This document shows, piece after piece, positions 1-6,037 of a stretch of 6,044 bases of DNA; the stretch's first letter is position 1, and every line of letters begins with the position of its first letter. This DNA comes from Burkholderiales bacterium (GTDB taxonomy: Bacteria > Pseudomonadota > Gammaproteobacteria > Burkholderiales > SG8-39). The stretch spans positions 1-6,044 of the forward strand of contig JAENXP010000169.1 in the NCBI GenBank assembly GCA_016649475.1, written 5' to 3'. Made by a program: the position numbers and the translations under genes. The notes under the pieces were generated by a model, which saw only the letters and a list, made by a program, of their open reading frames with translations, ran no database searches and was not told the DNA's origin.

Positions 1-127
1 CAGGTGTGCTTGTGTAACAGACGTAACAAGATGTATGTCTCAGGTGCGAGCTCGTTCACTCTCGATCAAAGAGACAGATGTGCCATAGCCGTTCAAACCT
101 CGGAATATGAGTCTTTAAAAGGCGCGT

Positions 128-151
128 TGGTCGCGGCGGTAGCTGCGACCA
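128..151. other. strong hairpin, possible terminator of a leftward transcript
   Basis: The arms 128-137 and 142-151 pair over 10 positions (nine Watson-Crick and one G-T wobble) around a GGTA loop. On the + strand no T-run follows. Read on the - strand, the hairpin is followed after about 8 nt by TTTT (complement of the AAAA at 117-120), so it could end a leftward transcript. The gap to the T-run is longer than in a classical intrinsic terminator, so this is only a possibility. A protein-binding dyad or a structured RNA are alternatives. Confidence 0.35.
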
Positions 152-270
152 CATTGACAGTGCAGCGGCGGCAGAACAGAGCAACGGTGCTGCGACAGGA
201 GGATAAGCGCTAGCTCCCAGCCAGATGATCGAGTGACGGCTTCCATGACACCTGCAGGTCTGGATTGGGT

Positions 271-309
271 ATCGAAATCGGAACTTCGATCTGGCAATCT
301 GGAACCTCG
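271..309. repeat. cluster of short repeats upstream of the icd promoter
   Basis: Three patterns overlap here. An inverted repeat has ATCGAA (271-276) facing TTCGAT (285-290) across 8 bases. A direct repeat has GGAACTTCG (280-288) and GGAACCTCG (301-309), matching at 8 of 9 positions and starting exactly 21 bases apart, about two helical turns. A third pair is ATCTGG at 289-294 and 297-302. The cluster ends about 75 bases before the TATAAT box, a position where an activator could bind. No known regulator motif is recognised, and chance is a serious alternative. Confidence 0.25.
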
Positions 310-384
310 GAAAGACGTGGGGAATCGACGAATCTTGGCACGGCCTGGGCGATTGAGCGCGGGCCAATAAACAATAAGTTAGCC

Positions 385-390
385 TATAAT
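385..390 (+). promoter_or_regulatory. -10 box of the putative icd promoter
   Basis: This is a perfect TATAAT hexamer in a comparatively AT-rich patch. No good -35 box sits 16-18 bases upstream; the nearest partial match, TTGAGC at 353-358, is 26 bases away, too far for sigma-70. Transcription would start near 397 and give a leader of about 180 nt before the icd start codon. The weak -35 suggests either help from an activator or that the hexamer is fortuitous. Confidence 0.45.
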
Positions 391-410
391 ATGCAGTTGC
401 GAATGCTTAG

Positions 411-428
411 GTACCCTGGTTCGGGTAC
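411..428 (+). other. 5' leader hairpin of the predicted icd transcript
   Basis: GTACCC (411-416) pairs perfectly with GGGTAC (423-428) around the 6-nt loop TGGTTC. It would lie about 15 nt from the predicted 5' end of the icd mRNA. A second short dyad, GGTGG/CCACC (430-434 and 437-441), follows directly. No T-run follows, so this is not a terminator. It could protect the 5' end of the mRNA or take part in leader regulation. No known riboswitch consensus is recognised. Confidence 0.3.
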
Positions 429-578
429 AGGTGGCCCCACCGATAACCAGTCCGAATACGCGCAGTAAAATCCAACAACTGTAAATTCAACGACGGTGAT
501 TGGCCTTTACCTTTGCGGACAGGTCGCCGGAGCATTTCTTTCCAGAATTTTCAATTCGAACGACACAGGCGGACCGAC

Positions 579-2816
579 ATGAGTAAAAGCAAAGCAAAGA
601 TCATCTACACCCTGACTGACGAAGCGCCCATGCTGGCCACTGTGGCGTTTTTGCCCCTGGTTCGCAGCTTTGCGGCCCAGGCTGATATCGACGTGATCCC
701 CAGCGACATTTCGGTGGCGGCGCGTATCCTGGGTGAATTTCCGGACTATCTGACCGACGCGCAAAAAGTGCCCAACAACCTGGCTGAACTGGGCAAACTC
801 ACCTTGCAGCCGGATGCCAACATCATCAAGCTGCCAAATATCAGCGCGCCGGTGGCCCAGTTGGTGACAGCGATCAACGAATTGCAATCCAAGGGTTACA
901 AGATTCCGGATTATCCCGAATCGCCCAAGACTGAGGAAGAAAAAGCCATCCAGGCGCGCTATACCAAGTGCACCGGCAGCGCGGTGAACCCCGTGTTGCG
1001 CGAAGGCAACTCGGACCGCCGCGCCCCCCGCGCCGTGAAAGAGTACGCACGCAAGAACCCGCACTCGATGGCGAAATGGAGCCAGGCTTGTCGTTCGCAC
1101 GTGTCGCACATGCACCATGGCGACTTCTATCACGGTGAGAAGTCGATCACCCTGGACAAGGCACGTGACGTGAAAATGGAGTTGATCACGAAAAGCGGAA
1201 AATTCATCGTGCTCAAACCCAAAGTGGCATTGCTCGACAAGGAAGTCATCGACAGCATGTTCATGAGCAAGAAAGCCCTGCTCGAGTTCTACGAAGAGGA
1301 GATCGAGGACGCATTCAATACCGGTGTGCTGTTCTCGCTGCACGTCAAGGCCACCATGATGAAGGTGTCGCACCCCATCGTGTTCGGCCACTGCGTGAGG
1401 ATTTTCTACAAGGACGCGTTTGCCAAACACGGCAAATTGTTCGACGAGCTGGGCGTGAACGTCAACAACGGCATGGTCAACCTGGACGACAAGATCGCCA
1501 CCCTGCCGCAGAGCAAGCAGGAAGAAATCAAGAACGACCTGCACGCCTGCCGCGAACACCGTCCCGAGCTGGCGATGGTGGACTCGGCCAAAGGCATCGA
1601 CAACTTCCATTCGCCCAACGACATCATCGTGGACGCATCGATGCCGGTCATGATCCGCAACGGCGGCAAGATGTGGGGCGCCGATGGCCGCCTGAAAGAG
1701 GTCAAGGCCGTGATGCCCGAGTCGACTTTTGCGCGCATCTATCAGGAGATGATCAACTTCTGCAAGTGGCACGGCAATTTCGATCCCAAGACCATGGGTT
1801 CGGTGCCCAACGTCGGCTTGATGGCGCAGCAAGCGGAAGAATACGGTTCGCACGACAAGACTTTCGAAATTCCCGAAGACGGCGTGGCCAATATCACCGA
1901 CCTGGCCACCGGCGAAGTTCTATTGAGCCAAAACGTGGAACAGGGCGACATCTGGCGCATGTGCCAGGTGAAAGACGCGCCGATTCGCGATTGGGTGAAG
2001 CTGGCGGTGACGCGTGCCCGCAACTCGAATACGCCCGCTGTATTCTGGCTCGACCCCTATCGTCCGCACGAAAATGAATTGATCAAGAAGGTCCATGCCT
2101 ACCTCAAAGAGCACGACACCAAAGGTTTGGAAATTCAAATCATGTCGCAAGTGCGCGCGATGCGTTTCACGCTGGAGCGCGTGGCACGCGGCCTCGACAC
2201 CATTTCGGTCACCGGCAACATCCTGCGCGACTACCTGACCGACCTGTTCCCGATCATGGAACTGGGCACCTCGGCCAAGATGCTGTCGATCGTGCCTTTG
2301 ATGGCCGGTGGCGGACTGTACGAAACCGGCGCCGGCGGTTCTGCGCCCAAACACGTACAGCAGTTGATAGAAGAAAACCACCTGCGTTGGGATTCGCTGG
2401 GTGAGTACCTGGCCCTGGCGGTGTCGTTCGAAGACCTGGGCATCAAGCATGGCAATAACAAAGCCAAGATCCTGGCCAAGACGCTGGATGCAGCCACCGG
2501 AAAATTGCTGGAAAACCGCAAGGGCCCGTCACCCAAGACCGGCGAGCTCGACAACCGCGGCAGCCAGTTCTATCTGGCGATGTACTGGGCCCAGGAATTG
2601 GCCGCCCAAACAGAAGACAAAGAACTCCAGGCCAAGTTCGCGTCACTGGCCAAAGCGCTGGCTGAGAACGAGAAGAAGATTTTGGCCGAACTGGCTGCGG
2701 TGCAAGGCAAACCCGTTGATATCGGCGGCTACTACATGCCCGACATGCAGAAGCTGATGACGGTCATGCGCCCCAGCGCCACCTTCAACGCCGCGTTGGA
2801 TAGTTTTAAGGCGTAA
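579..2816 (+). CDS. icd: monomeric NADP-dependent isocitrate dehydrogenase
   Basis: The 745-residue product oxidatively decarboxylates isocitrate to 2-oxoglutarate, making NADPH and CO2 in the cytoplasmic TCA cycle. Its length fits the monomeric family (about 740 residues, Pfam IDH). By recalled alignment with the Azotobacter vinelandii enzyme, the isocitrate ligands are present: Ser134, Asn137, Arg141, Arg147, Lys257, Tyr422 and Arg550. So are the metal-binding aspartates Asp352, Asp551 and Asp555. The NADP 2'-phosphate site has Lys591, His592 and Arg603, but the position of the third basic residue appears to hold Pro652, with Lys653 next to it. I chose ATG 579 because the product then begins [11 protein letters not shown], as in the family, and AGGCGGA (567-573) sits 5 bases upstream. 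An in-frame TTG at 513 would add 22 residues unlike the family. The gene appears to be monocistronic: 275 bases separate it from the next gene. No membrane segment or signal peptide is seen. Confidence 0.97.
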   Translation: MSKSKAKIIYTLTDEAPMLATVAFLPLVRSFAAQADIDVIPSDISVAARILGEFPDYLTDAQKVPNNLAELGKLTLQPDANIIKLPNISAPVAQLVTAINELQSKGYKIPDYPESPKTEEEKAIQARYTKCTGSAVNPVLREGNSDRRAPRAVKEYARKNPHSMAKWSQACRSHVSHMHHGDFYHGEKSITLDKARDVKMELITKSGKFIVLKPKVALLDKEVIDSMFMSKKALLEFYEEEIEDAFNTGVLFSLHVKATMMKVSHPIVFGHCVRIFYKDAFAKHGKLFDELGVNVNNGMVNLDDKIATLPQSKQEEIKNDLHACREHRPELAMVDSAKGIDNFHSPNDIIVDASMPVMIRNGGKMWGADGRLKEVKAVMPESTFARIYQEMINFCKWHGNFDPKTMGSVPNVGLMAQQAEEYGSHDKTFEIPEDGVANITDLATGEVLLSQNVEQGDIWRMCQVKDAPIRDWVKLAVTRARNSNTPAVFWLDPYRPHENELIKKVHAYLKEHDTKGLEIQIMSQVRAMRFTLERVARGLDTISVTGNILRDYLTDLFPIMELGTSAKMLSIVPLMAGGGLYETGAGGSAPKHVQQLIEENHLRWDSLGEYLALAVSFEDLGIKHGNNKAKILAKTLDAATGKLLENRKGPSPKTGELDNRGSQFYLAMYWAQELAAQTEDKELQAKFASLAKALAENEKKILAELAAVQGKPVDIGGYYMPDMQKLMTVMRPSATFNAALDSFKA

Positions 2817-2832
2817 TTGCCGCAGACCACCT

Positions 2833-2848
2833 TGGCCGGAACCGGCCA
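2833..2848. terminator. palindrome after icd, possible transcription end
   Basis: TGGCCGG and CCGGCCA are perfect inverted arms separated by AA, 16 bases after the icd stop codon. As RNA it would form a 6-bp GC-rich stem with a GAAC loop. No T-run follows on either strand, so it is not a textbook intrinsic terminator. It may protect the 3' end of the mRNA or act together with Rho. Confidence 0.35.
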
Positions 2849-2871
2849 CCCCGAAAGTCTTGGCTGTGTGA

Positions 2872-2990
2872 CCGCTTGGGGTTAAGGCGCTGTTCGCGGC
2901 AGAGCGGGTACCGCCGCCGTAACTTGCGGTGACGAGCGCTCGCGTGGCAGAACCTCGCGCCGCTCAAGGCGAAACCCGGTCCGCTTGGGG
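2872..2990 (+). repeat. 10-bp direct repeat pair in the intergenic region
   Basis: CCGCTTGGGG occurs exactly at 2872-2881 and again at 2981-2990, 109 bases apart; the flanks do not match. Both copies lie in the 275-base gap upstream of the four-gene operon. The second copy ends 2 bases before the extended -10 box, where a bound protein would contact or block RNA polymerase. The function is unknown and could be nil. Confidence 0.3.
2933..2942. promoter_or_regulatory. 10-bp perfect palindrome, possible operator
   Basis: CGAGCGCTCG is a perfect palindrome between the two copies of the CCGCTTGGGG repeat and about 50 bases upstream of the putative -10 box of the operon. Its position suits a dimeric regulator, but palindromes of this size arise readily in GC-rich DNA and no known operator is recognised. 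Confidence 0.15.
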
Positions 2991-2992
2991 AC

Positions 2993-3001
2993 TGGTATCA
3001 T
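2993..3001 (+). promoter_or_regulatory. extended -10 box of the putative operon promoter
   Basis: TGGTATCAT fits the extended -10 form TGnTATAAT with one mismatch in the hexamer, in an AT-richer patch. The overlapping CATAAT at 2999-3004 is an alternative. There is no recognisable -35 box at normal spacing, which extended -10 promoters tolerate. Transcription would start near 3008, leaving a leader of about 84 nt before the NIPSNAP gene. A small dyad, GGGGA/TCCCC (3005-3009 and 3017-3021), falls at this predicted start. Confidence 0.3.
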
Positions 3002-3091
3002 AATGGGGACCCGTAATCCCCGGTCACAATATCCGCGCGACGGCCGCGTGAGCCATGCCGGACATCCCGTCACCCGCACCCAGGAGCAATC

Positions 3092-3409
3092 ATGATTTTC
3101 GACCTGCGCATCTATACGTTCAAACCCGGCATGCAAAGCGCCTGGCTCGCAATGTATGAGAAGCACGCCTATCCGATCCAGCTTCGCCACATCGGCAAAC
3201 CTGTAGTGTTCACCACTACCGAGGTCGGCCCGCTCAACCAGGTGGTTCATCTCTGGGCCTACGCCGACCAGGCCGAGCGCGAGAAGAAGCGCGACGCAAT
3301 GCAGCAGGATCCGCAGTGGCAGGCGTATCTCAAGATGAACACGGAAACCGGATACATGCTCGGCATGGAAAACCGCATCCTGCGCTCGACCTCGTTCTCG
3401 CCTTTGTAA
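3092..3409 (+). CDS. NIPSNAP family protein
   Basis: The 105-residue product looks like a single NIPSNAP domain (Pfam NIPSNAP, dimeric alpha/beta ferredoxin-like fold). The N-terminal strand carries the signature RIYTFKPG (residues 6-13). A second characteristic block around residues 49-57 (NQVVHLWAY) is followed by a charged helix and a DPQWQAYL segment at 73-80. The length is normal for bacterial members. The biochemical role of these proteins is not established; they often sit beside carboxylate or aromatic catabolism genes. AGGAG (3082-3086), 5 bases before the ATG, supports this start. It is the first gene of a four-gene operon, 63 bases ahead of the RraA-like gene. No signal peptide or membrane segment is seen, so it is probably cytoplasmic. 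Confidence 0.88.
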   Translation: MIFDLRIYTFKPGMQSAWLAMYEKHAYPIQLRHIGKPVVFTTTEVGPLNQVVHLWAYADQAEREKKRDAMQQDPQWQAYLKMNTETGYMLGMENRILRSTSFSPL

Positions 3410-3419
3410 TAGCTGCAGC

Positions 3420-3445
3420 GCGCCGCGGCTTGCCCGCCGCAGCGT
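3420..3445 (+). other. hairpin between the NIPSNAP and RraA-like genes
   Basis: GCGGC (3425-3429) pairs with GCCGC (3436-3440) around TTGCCC. After one C-A mismatch the stem continues for three pairs plus a G-T wobble. TTTT follows 8 nt later (3453-3456), too far for a good terminator. It may reduce read-through or set mRNA stability between genes 1 and 2, but in GC-rich DNA such stems are common. Confidence 0.22.
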
Positions 3446-3472
3446 CCATCAATTTTCAGCCGGAGCTGTTTC

Positions 3473-4147
3473 ATGACCAATATCGGTTTTCGCATCCTGC
3501 CCATGCCGGCGCGTCCGGCGAAGAAACTCGTCAAAGCGTTGAGCGCCATGGTGAGCGCGCACCTGTCGGACAACATGAACCGCCTCGTCGCCGGCGGCGC
3601 CGCCCTGCGCCCGATGCACAAAGGCGGCAAGCTGTGCGGCCCGGCGCTGACCGTCAAGGTCGCTCCGGGCGACAACCTCATGGTGCACAAGGCGATCGAT
3701 ATTGCCGCGCCGGGTGATGTCATCGTGGTCGATGCCGGCGGCGTCCTCACCTGCGCCATCATCGGCGACATCATGTCCAGCCTCGCCGAAACGCGCGGCG
3801 TTGCCGGCCTGGTCATCTATGGCGCGATACGAGATTCGGCCGAGATCCGCGCCAGGCGTTTTCCGGTGTACGCCTGCGGCGTAACCCATCGCGGCCCGTA
3901 TAAAAACGGACCGGGCGAAATCAACGCGCCGATCGCGCTCGACGGCATGGTGATCAATCCGGGCGACATCATCGTCGGCGACGACGACGGCGTGGTCGCG
4001 GTGCCGCTGGCGCACGCGGACGAAATCCTGGCGCTGGCTCAAGCGCAACTCGCCAAGGAAACCGCGATGCTCAAATCCATCGCCAGCGGCAAGATCGACC
4101 GCCGCTGGGTGGACGAAACACTGCGCCAGCGCGGCTGTGATTTCTGA
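3473..4147 (+). CDS. RraA-like protein, probable HMG/CHA-type aldolase family
   Basis: The 224-residue product belongs to the RraA-like fold (Pfam RraA-like), which includes class II 4-hydroxy-4-methyl-2-oxoglutarate / 4-carboxy-4-hydroxy-2-oxoadipate aldolases and the RNase E inhibitor RraA. The core runs from about residue 25 to 180. Visible marks are GGKLCGPALTVK (51-62), the strand VIVVDAGG (83-90), GD at 98-99, and YGAIRD (116-121) followed by Glu124. Arg120 binds the carboxylate of pyruvate and Asp121 supports the divalent metal in characterised aldolases. As I recall it, E. coli RraA has Gln in place of this Asp. The Arg-Asp-x-x-Glu pattern therefore favours an enzyme over an RNase inhibitor. 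Older annotations call such proteins demethylmenaquinone methyltransferase, which is unlikely. The GPYKNGPGEIN loop (141-151) marks a subgroup whose substrate I cannot name. CGGAG (3461-3465), 7 bases before the ATG, supports the start. The next gene follows after 27 bases. Confidence 0.88.
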   Translation: MTNIGFRILPMPARPAKKLVKALSAMVSAHLSDNMNRLVAGGAALRPMHKGGKLCGPALTVKVAPGDNLMVHKAIDIAAPGDVIVVDAGGVLTCAIIGDIMSSLAETRGVAGLVIYGAIRDSAEIRARRFPVYACGVTHRGPYKNGPGEINAPIALDGMVINPGDIIVGDDDGVVAVPLAHADEILALAQAQLAKETAMLKSIASGKIDRRWVDETLRQRGCDF

Positions 4148-4163
4148 CCAATATTTATTCTCT

Positions 4164-4168
4164 CGGAG
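4164..4168 (+). promoter_or_regulatory. ribosome binding site of the HpaI-type aldolase gene
   Basis: CGGAG lies 6 bases before ATG 4175, within the 27-base gap after the RraA-like stop codon. The gap is AT-rich compared with the coding DNA around it, which would keep the site unpaired. The same CGGAG core precedes the RraA-like gene. Confidence 0.6.
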
Positions 4169-4174
4169 TACTTC

Positions 4175-4939
4175 ATGGAACTGCCAGTCAATCAATTCAA
4201 GCGCGGCATGAAAGCAGGCAAGCCGCAAATCGGGCTGTGGTCCAGCCTGTCGTCGCATTACAGCGTGGAGGTCATCGCCGGCTCCGGCTTCGACTGGCTG
4301 CTGCTCGACACCGAGCACTCGCCCAATGATCTGGAGAACGTGGTCACTCAGCTGCAGGCAGCCTCGGCCTACCCGACCACGGCGATCGTGCGCCCGGCCT
4401 GGAACGACATGGTGCTGATCAAGCGCTTTCTCGACGTCGGCGTGCAAACCCTGTTGATCCCCTACGTGCAGACGCCGGAGGAAGCCGCCAGCGCCGTGGC
4501 CTACACGCGCTATCCGCTGCGCGGCGTGCGCGGCGTCGCCGGCACCACACGCGCAACGCGCTTCGGCCGGGTCAAGGATTACTTCAAGCGCGCCGAGGAA
4601 GAACTGTGCGTGCTGGTGCAGGTGGAGACGCGGCTGGGACTGGACAACCTCGACGCGATCGCCAACACCGACGGCGTGGACGGCGTGTTCATCGGCCCGG
4701 CCGACCTCTCGGCGGGACTGGGGCACCTGGGCAACATCCCGCATCCCGAAGTGCAGCAGGCGATAGACGACGCGATCAAACGCATCCGCAAGGCGGGCAA
4801 GGCACCCGGCATCCTCGCACCGGTCGAGGCGGATGCGCGCCGCTACCTCGAGCTGGGCTGCCTGTTCGTCGCCGTCGGCGCCGATGTGGGCCTGCTCGCG
4901 CGCGAATCCGAAAAACTCTGCGCCAAGTTCAAGTCATGA
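4175..4939 (+). CDS. HpcH/HpaI family class II aldolase
   Basis: The 254-residue product is a complete HpcH/HpaI TIM-barrel aldolase. The family performs metal-dependent retro-aldol cleavage of 4-hydroxy-2-oxoacids to pyruvate plus an aldehyde; examples are 4-hydroxy-2-oxoheptanedioate and 2-dehydro-3-deoxyglucarate. Against E. coli HpaI the key residues are in register: catalytic His48 in DTEHSPND (45-52), substrate-binding Arg73, Gln149, and the metal ligands Glu151 and Asp177 in [12 protein letters not shown] (172-183). The segment [13 protein letters not shown] (120-132) differs from the GSALARASRW-type loop I recall in E. coli HpaI, so the aldehyde partner may differ. The substrate is not determined by the sequence; some relatives accept hydroxypyruvate instead of pyruvate. 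It lies 27 bases after the RraA-like gene, and its stop codon overlaps the start of the dehydrogenase gene (ATGA), so both are surely co-expressed. Cytoplasmic. Confidence 0.92.
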   Translation: MELPVNQFKRGMKAGKPQIGLWSSLSSHYSVEVIAGSGFDWLLLDTEHSPNDLENVVTQLQAASAYPTTAIVRPAWNDMVLIKRFLDVGVQTLLIPYVQTPEEAASAVAYTRYPLRGVRGVAGTTRATRFGRVKDYFKRAEEELCVLVQVETRLGLDNLDAIANTDGVDGVFIGPADLSAGLGHLGNIPHPEVQQAIDDAIKRIRKAGKAPGILAPVEADARRYLELGCLFVAVGADVGLLARESEKLCAKFKS

Positions 4940-5877
4940 AAGAAATAGAAATCCTGTCGGTCGGACCGATGTATCCGGCCTCCTTGGAGGCGATGCAGAG
5001 CGATTTTAACGTCCATGTGCTGTGGCAGGCCAAGGATGAGCCGGCTCTGCTGGCCCGGGTCGGCGACCGCATTCGCGGCATTCAGTGCTTCGGCCCCTAT
5101 GGTGCCAATGCCAAGCTCATGGACGCTCTACCCAAGCTTGAGATCATCGCCAACGTCGGCGTCGGAGTCGATGCGATTGACCTTGACGCGGCCAGGCAGC
5201 GCGGCCTGACCGTCACCAACACGCCCGACGTATTGAACGAGTGCGTCGCCGACCTGGCCATGGGCTTGACGCTTGCAACCCTGCGGCGCCTCAGTCTCGG
5301 CGATCGCTTCGTGCGCGCCGGCAGCTGGCTCAAAGGCGCGTTCCCGCTTGGGTATAAGGTAGGCGGCAGAACCATGGGCATACTCGGCTACGGCCGCATC
5401 GGCAAGGCCATCGCCAAGCGCGCCGAAGCCTTCGGCATGCACATCGTCTACCATGGCCGCAAACCGCAGCCCGGCGCGGCACACAAGTACTACGCCAAGC
5501 TGGCGGACATGGCGCGCGACTGCGACGTGCTGATGGTGATCTGCCCTGGCGGCGCAGCCACGCATCACATAGTCGATGCGCAGGTGCTCGAGGCCCTGGG
5601 TCCCGACGGCACCCTGATCAACGTCGCGCGCGGTTCCGTGGTGGACGAGCCGGCCCTGGTCAGGGCGCTGGCCGAGGGCAAGCTGGGTGCCGCGGGCCTG
5701 GACGTGTTCGAAGACGAGCCGCGCGTGCCCGAGGCGCTGTTCGCGATGGACCAGGTAGTGCTGCAGCCGCACGTTGGCAGCTCCACCCACGAGACGCGCA
5801 AGGCCATGGGCGATCTTGCCGTGGACAACCTGCGCGCGCATTTCGCCGGCAAGCCGGTGCTGACGCCGGTGGCTTGA
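4936..5877 (+). CDS. D-isomer-specific 2-hydroxyacid dehydrogenase (glyoxylate/hydroxypyruvate reductase-like)
   Basis: The 313-residue product is a full-length 2-hydroxyacid dehydrogenase that would interconvert a 2-oxoacid and its D-2-hydroxyacid. The substrate domain covers about residues 1-98 and 283-313; the nucleotide-binding domain lies between. The Rossmann motif is GYGRIG (151-156). The catalytic triad is Arg232 ([10 protein letters not shown]), Glu261 (DVFEDEP) and His279 ([10 protein letters not shown]). After the second strand comes HGRKP (173-177); Arg175 and Lys176 in place of an acidic residue suggest preference for NADP(H). Glyoxylate, hydroxypyruvate or tartronate semialdehyde-type products are likely substrates, but this is inference. 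The start at ATG 4936 overlaps the aldolase stop; the frame is open back to 4606, but that upstream part lies in the aldolase gene and is Arg-rich shadow. No ribosome binding site is visible before ATG 4936, so translation is probably coupled to the aldolase. Last gene of the operon. Confidence 0.92.
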   Translation: MKEIEILSVGPMYPASLEAMQSDFNVHVLWQAKDEPALLARVGDRIRGIQCFGPYGANAKLMDALPKLEIIANVGVGVDAIDLDAARQRGLTVTNTPDVLNECVADLAMGLTLATLRRLSLGDRFVRAGSWLKGAFPLGYKVGGRTMGILGYGRIGKAIAKRAEAFGMHIVYHGRKPQPGAAHKYYAKLADMARDCDVLMVICPGGAATHHIVDAQVLEALGPDGTLINVARGSVVDEPALVRALAEGKLGAAGLDVFEDEPRVPEALFAMDQVVLQPHVGSSTHETRKAMGDLAVDNLRAHFAGKPVLTPVA

Positions 5878-5911
5878 GTCAGACAGCGAAATCACCCCGG
5901 ATCTCCTTGAG

Positions 5912-5942
5912 TGCAGCGCCGAACCCGCCCGGCTGCATTTAT
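5912..5942 (+). terminator. weak terminator-like hairpin after the operon
   Basis: TGCAGC (5912-5917) pairs with GCTGCA (5932-5937) around a 14-nt loop and is followed at once by TTTAT. It begins 34 bases after the dehydrogenase stop. The large loop and the short, interrupted T-run make it a poor intrinsic terminator, but it is the best candidate in the region. Confidence 0.25.
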
Positions 5943-6026
5943 ACAGGCAATGCCCCATACGCCGAATGGCCGGTGGCGCTATGGTCGGATCACCGCTTCC
6001 GCGATTGGTCGTGCCGATAGTTTTTA

Positions 6027-6037
6027 TTGACAATTGT
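6027..6037 (+). promoter_or_regulatory. -35 box with overlapping palindrome at the right edge
   Basis: TTGACA (6027-6032) is a perfect sigma-70 -35 hexamer in a sharply AT-rich stretch (6020-6041). It overlaps ACAATTGT (6030-6037), an 8-bp perfect palindrome. The matching -10 box would fall beyond the window, near 6050. This suggests the promoter of the next rightward gene, with a dimeric regulator able to cover the -35 region. GntR-type operators often have a similar AT-rich core, but the identity of the regulator is a guess. Confidence 0.4.

Larger units (their letters stand above)
1..578. other. non-coding region upstream of icd
   Basis: I find no convincing gene in this stretch. Two short open frames on the + strand (4-213 and 265-468) and one on the - strand (56-367) resemble no family I know, lack a good ribosome binding site, and have poorly biased codon use. 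The stretch is visibly less GC-rich than the genes to the right. It contains a 10-bp-stem hairpin (128-151), a cluster of short direct and inverted repeats (271-309), a TATAAT box (385-390) and the probable untranslated leader of icd (about 397-578). Whatever gene lies to the left is outside the window. Confidence 0.6.

Noticed and set aside
4..213. 69-codon + strand open frame starting at GTG
   Set aside because: No ribosome binding site can be judged at the window edge, the codon use is unlike the real genes, and the product is unrecognisable. A real but unknown small protein cannot be excluded.
361..441. tRNA-like pattern: GGGCCA (361-366) could pair with TGGCCC (432-437), with a TTC-containing loop at 420-426
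   Set aside because: There is no D-arm, no valid anticodon stem, the T-loop lacks the conserved A at position 58, and no CCA follows at the right place. A TATAAT box sits in the middle.
265..468. 67-codon + strand open frame
   Set aside because: It runs through the putative icd promoter and leader, has no Shine-Dalgarno sequence and no recognisable product.
513..578. Upstream TTG start for icd adding 22 residues
   Set aside because: The extra residues resemble no N-terminus of the family, while ATG 579 gives the usual MSxSKxKIIYT-type start with a ribosome binding site.
507..1853. 448-codon open frame on the - strand opposite icd
   Set aside because: It lies antisense to a well-supported enzyme gene. 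Its product is rich in His, Val and Arg with no recognisable domain, as expected for a complement-strand shadow of GC-rich coding DNA.
3449..4744. 431-codon open frame on the - strand opposite the RraA-like and HpaI-type genes
   Set aside because: It spans two real genes and the gap between them. The product is low-complexity Arg/Ala/His/Asp-rich and matches no family I know.
4606..4935. Upstream in-frame extension of the dehydrogenase
   Set aside because: These 110 codons lie out of frame inside the aldolase gene and read as Arg/Gly-rich nonsense. ATG 4936 gives a normal 313-residue enzyme.
5128..6033. 301-codon open frame on the - strand opposite the dehydrogenase
   Set aside because: It mirrors the dehydrogenase gene and has no family signature or ribosome binding site; a shadow.
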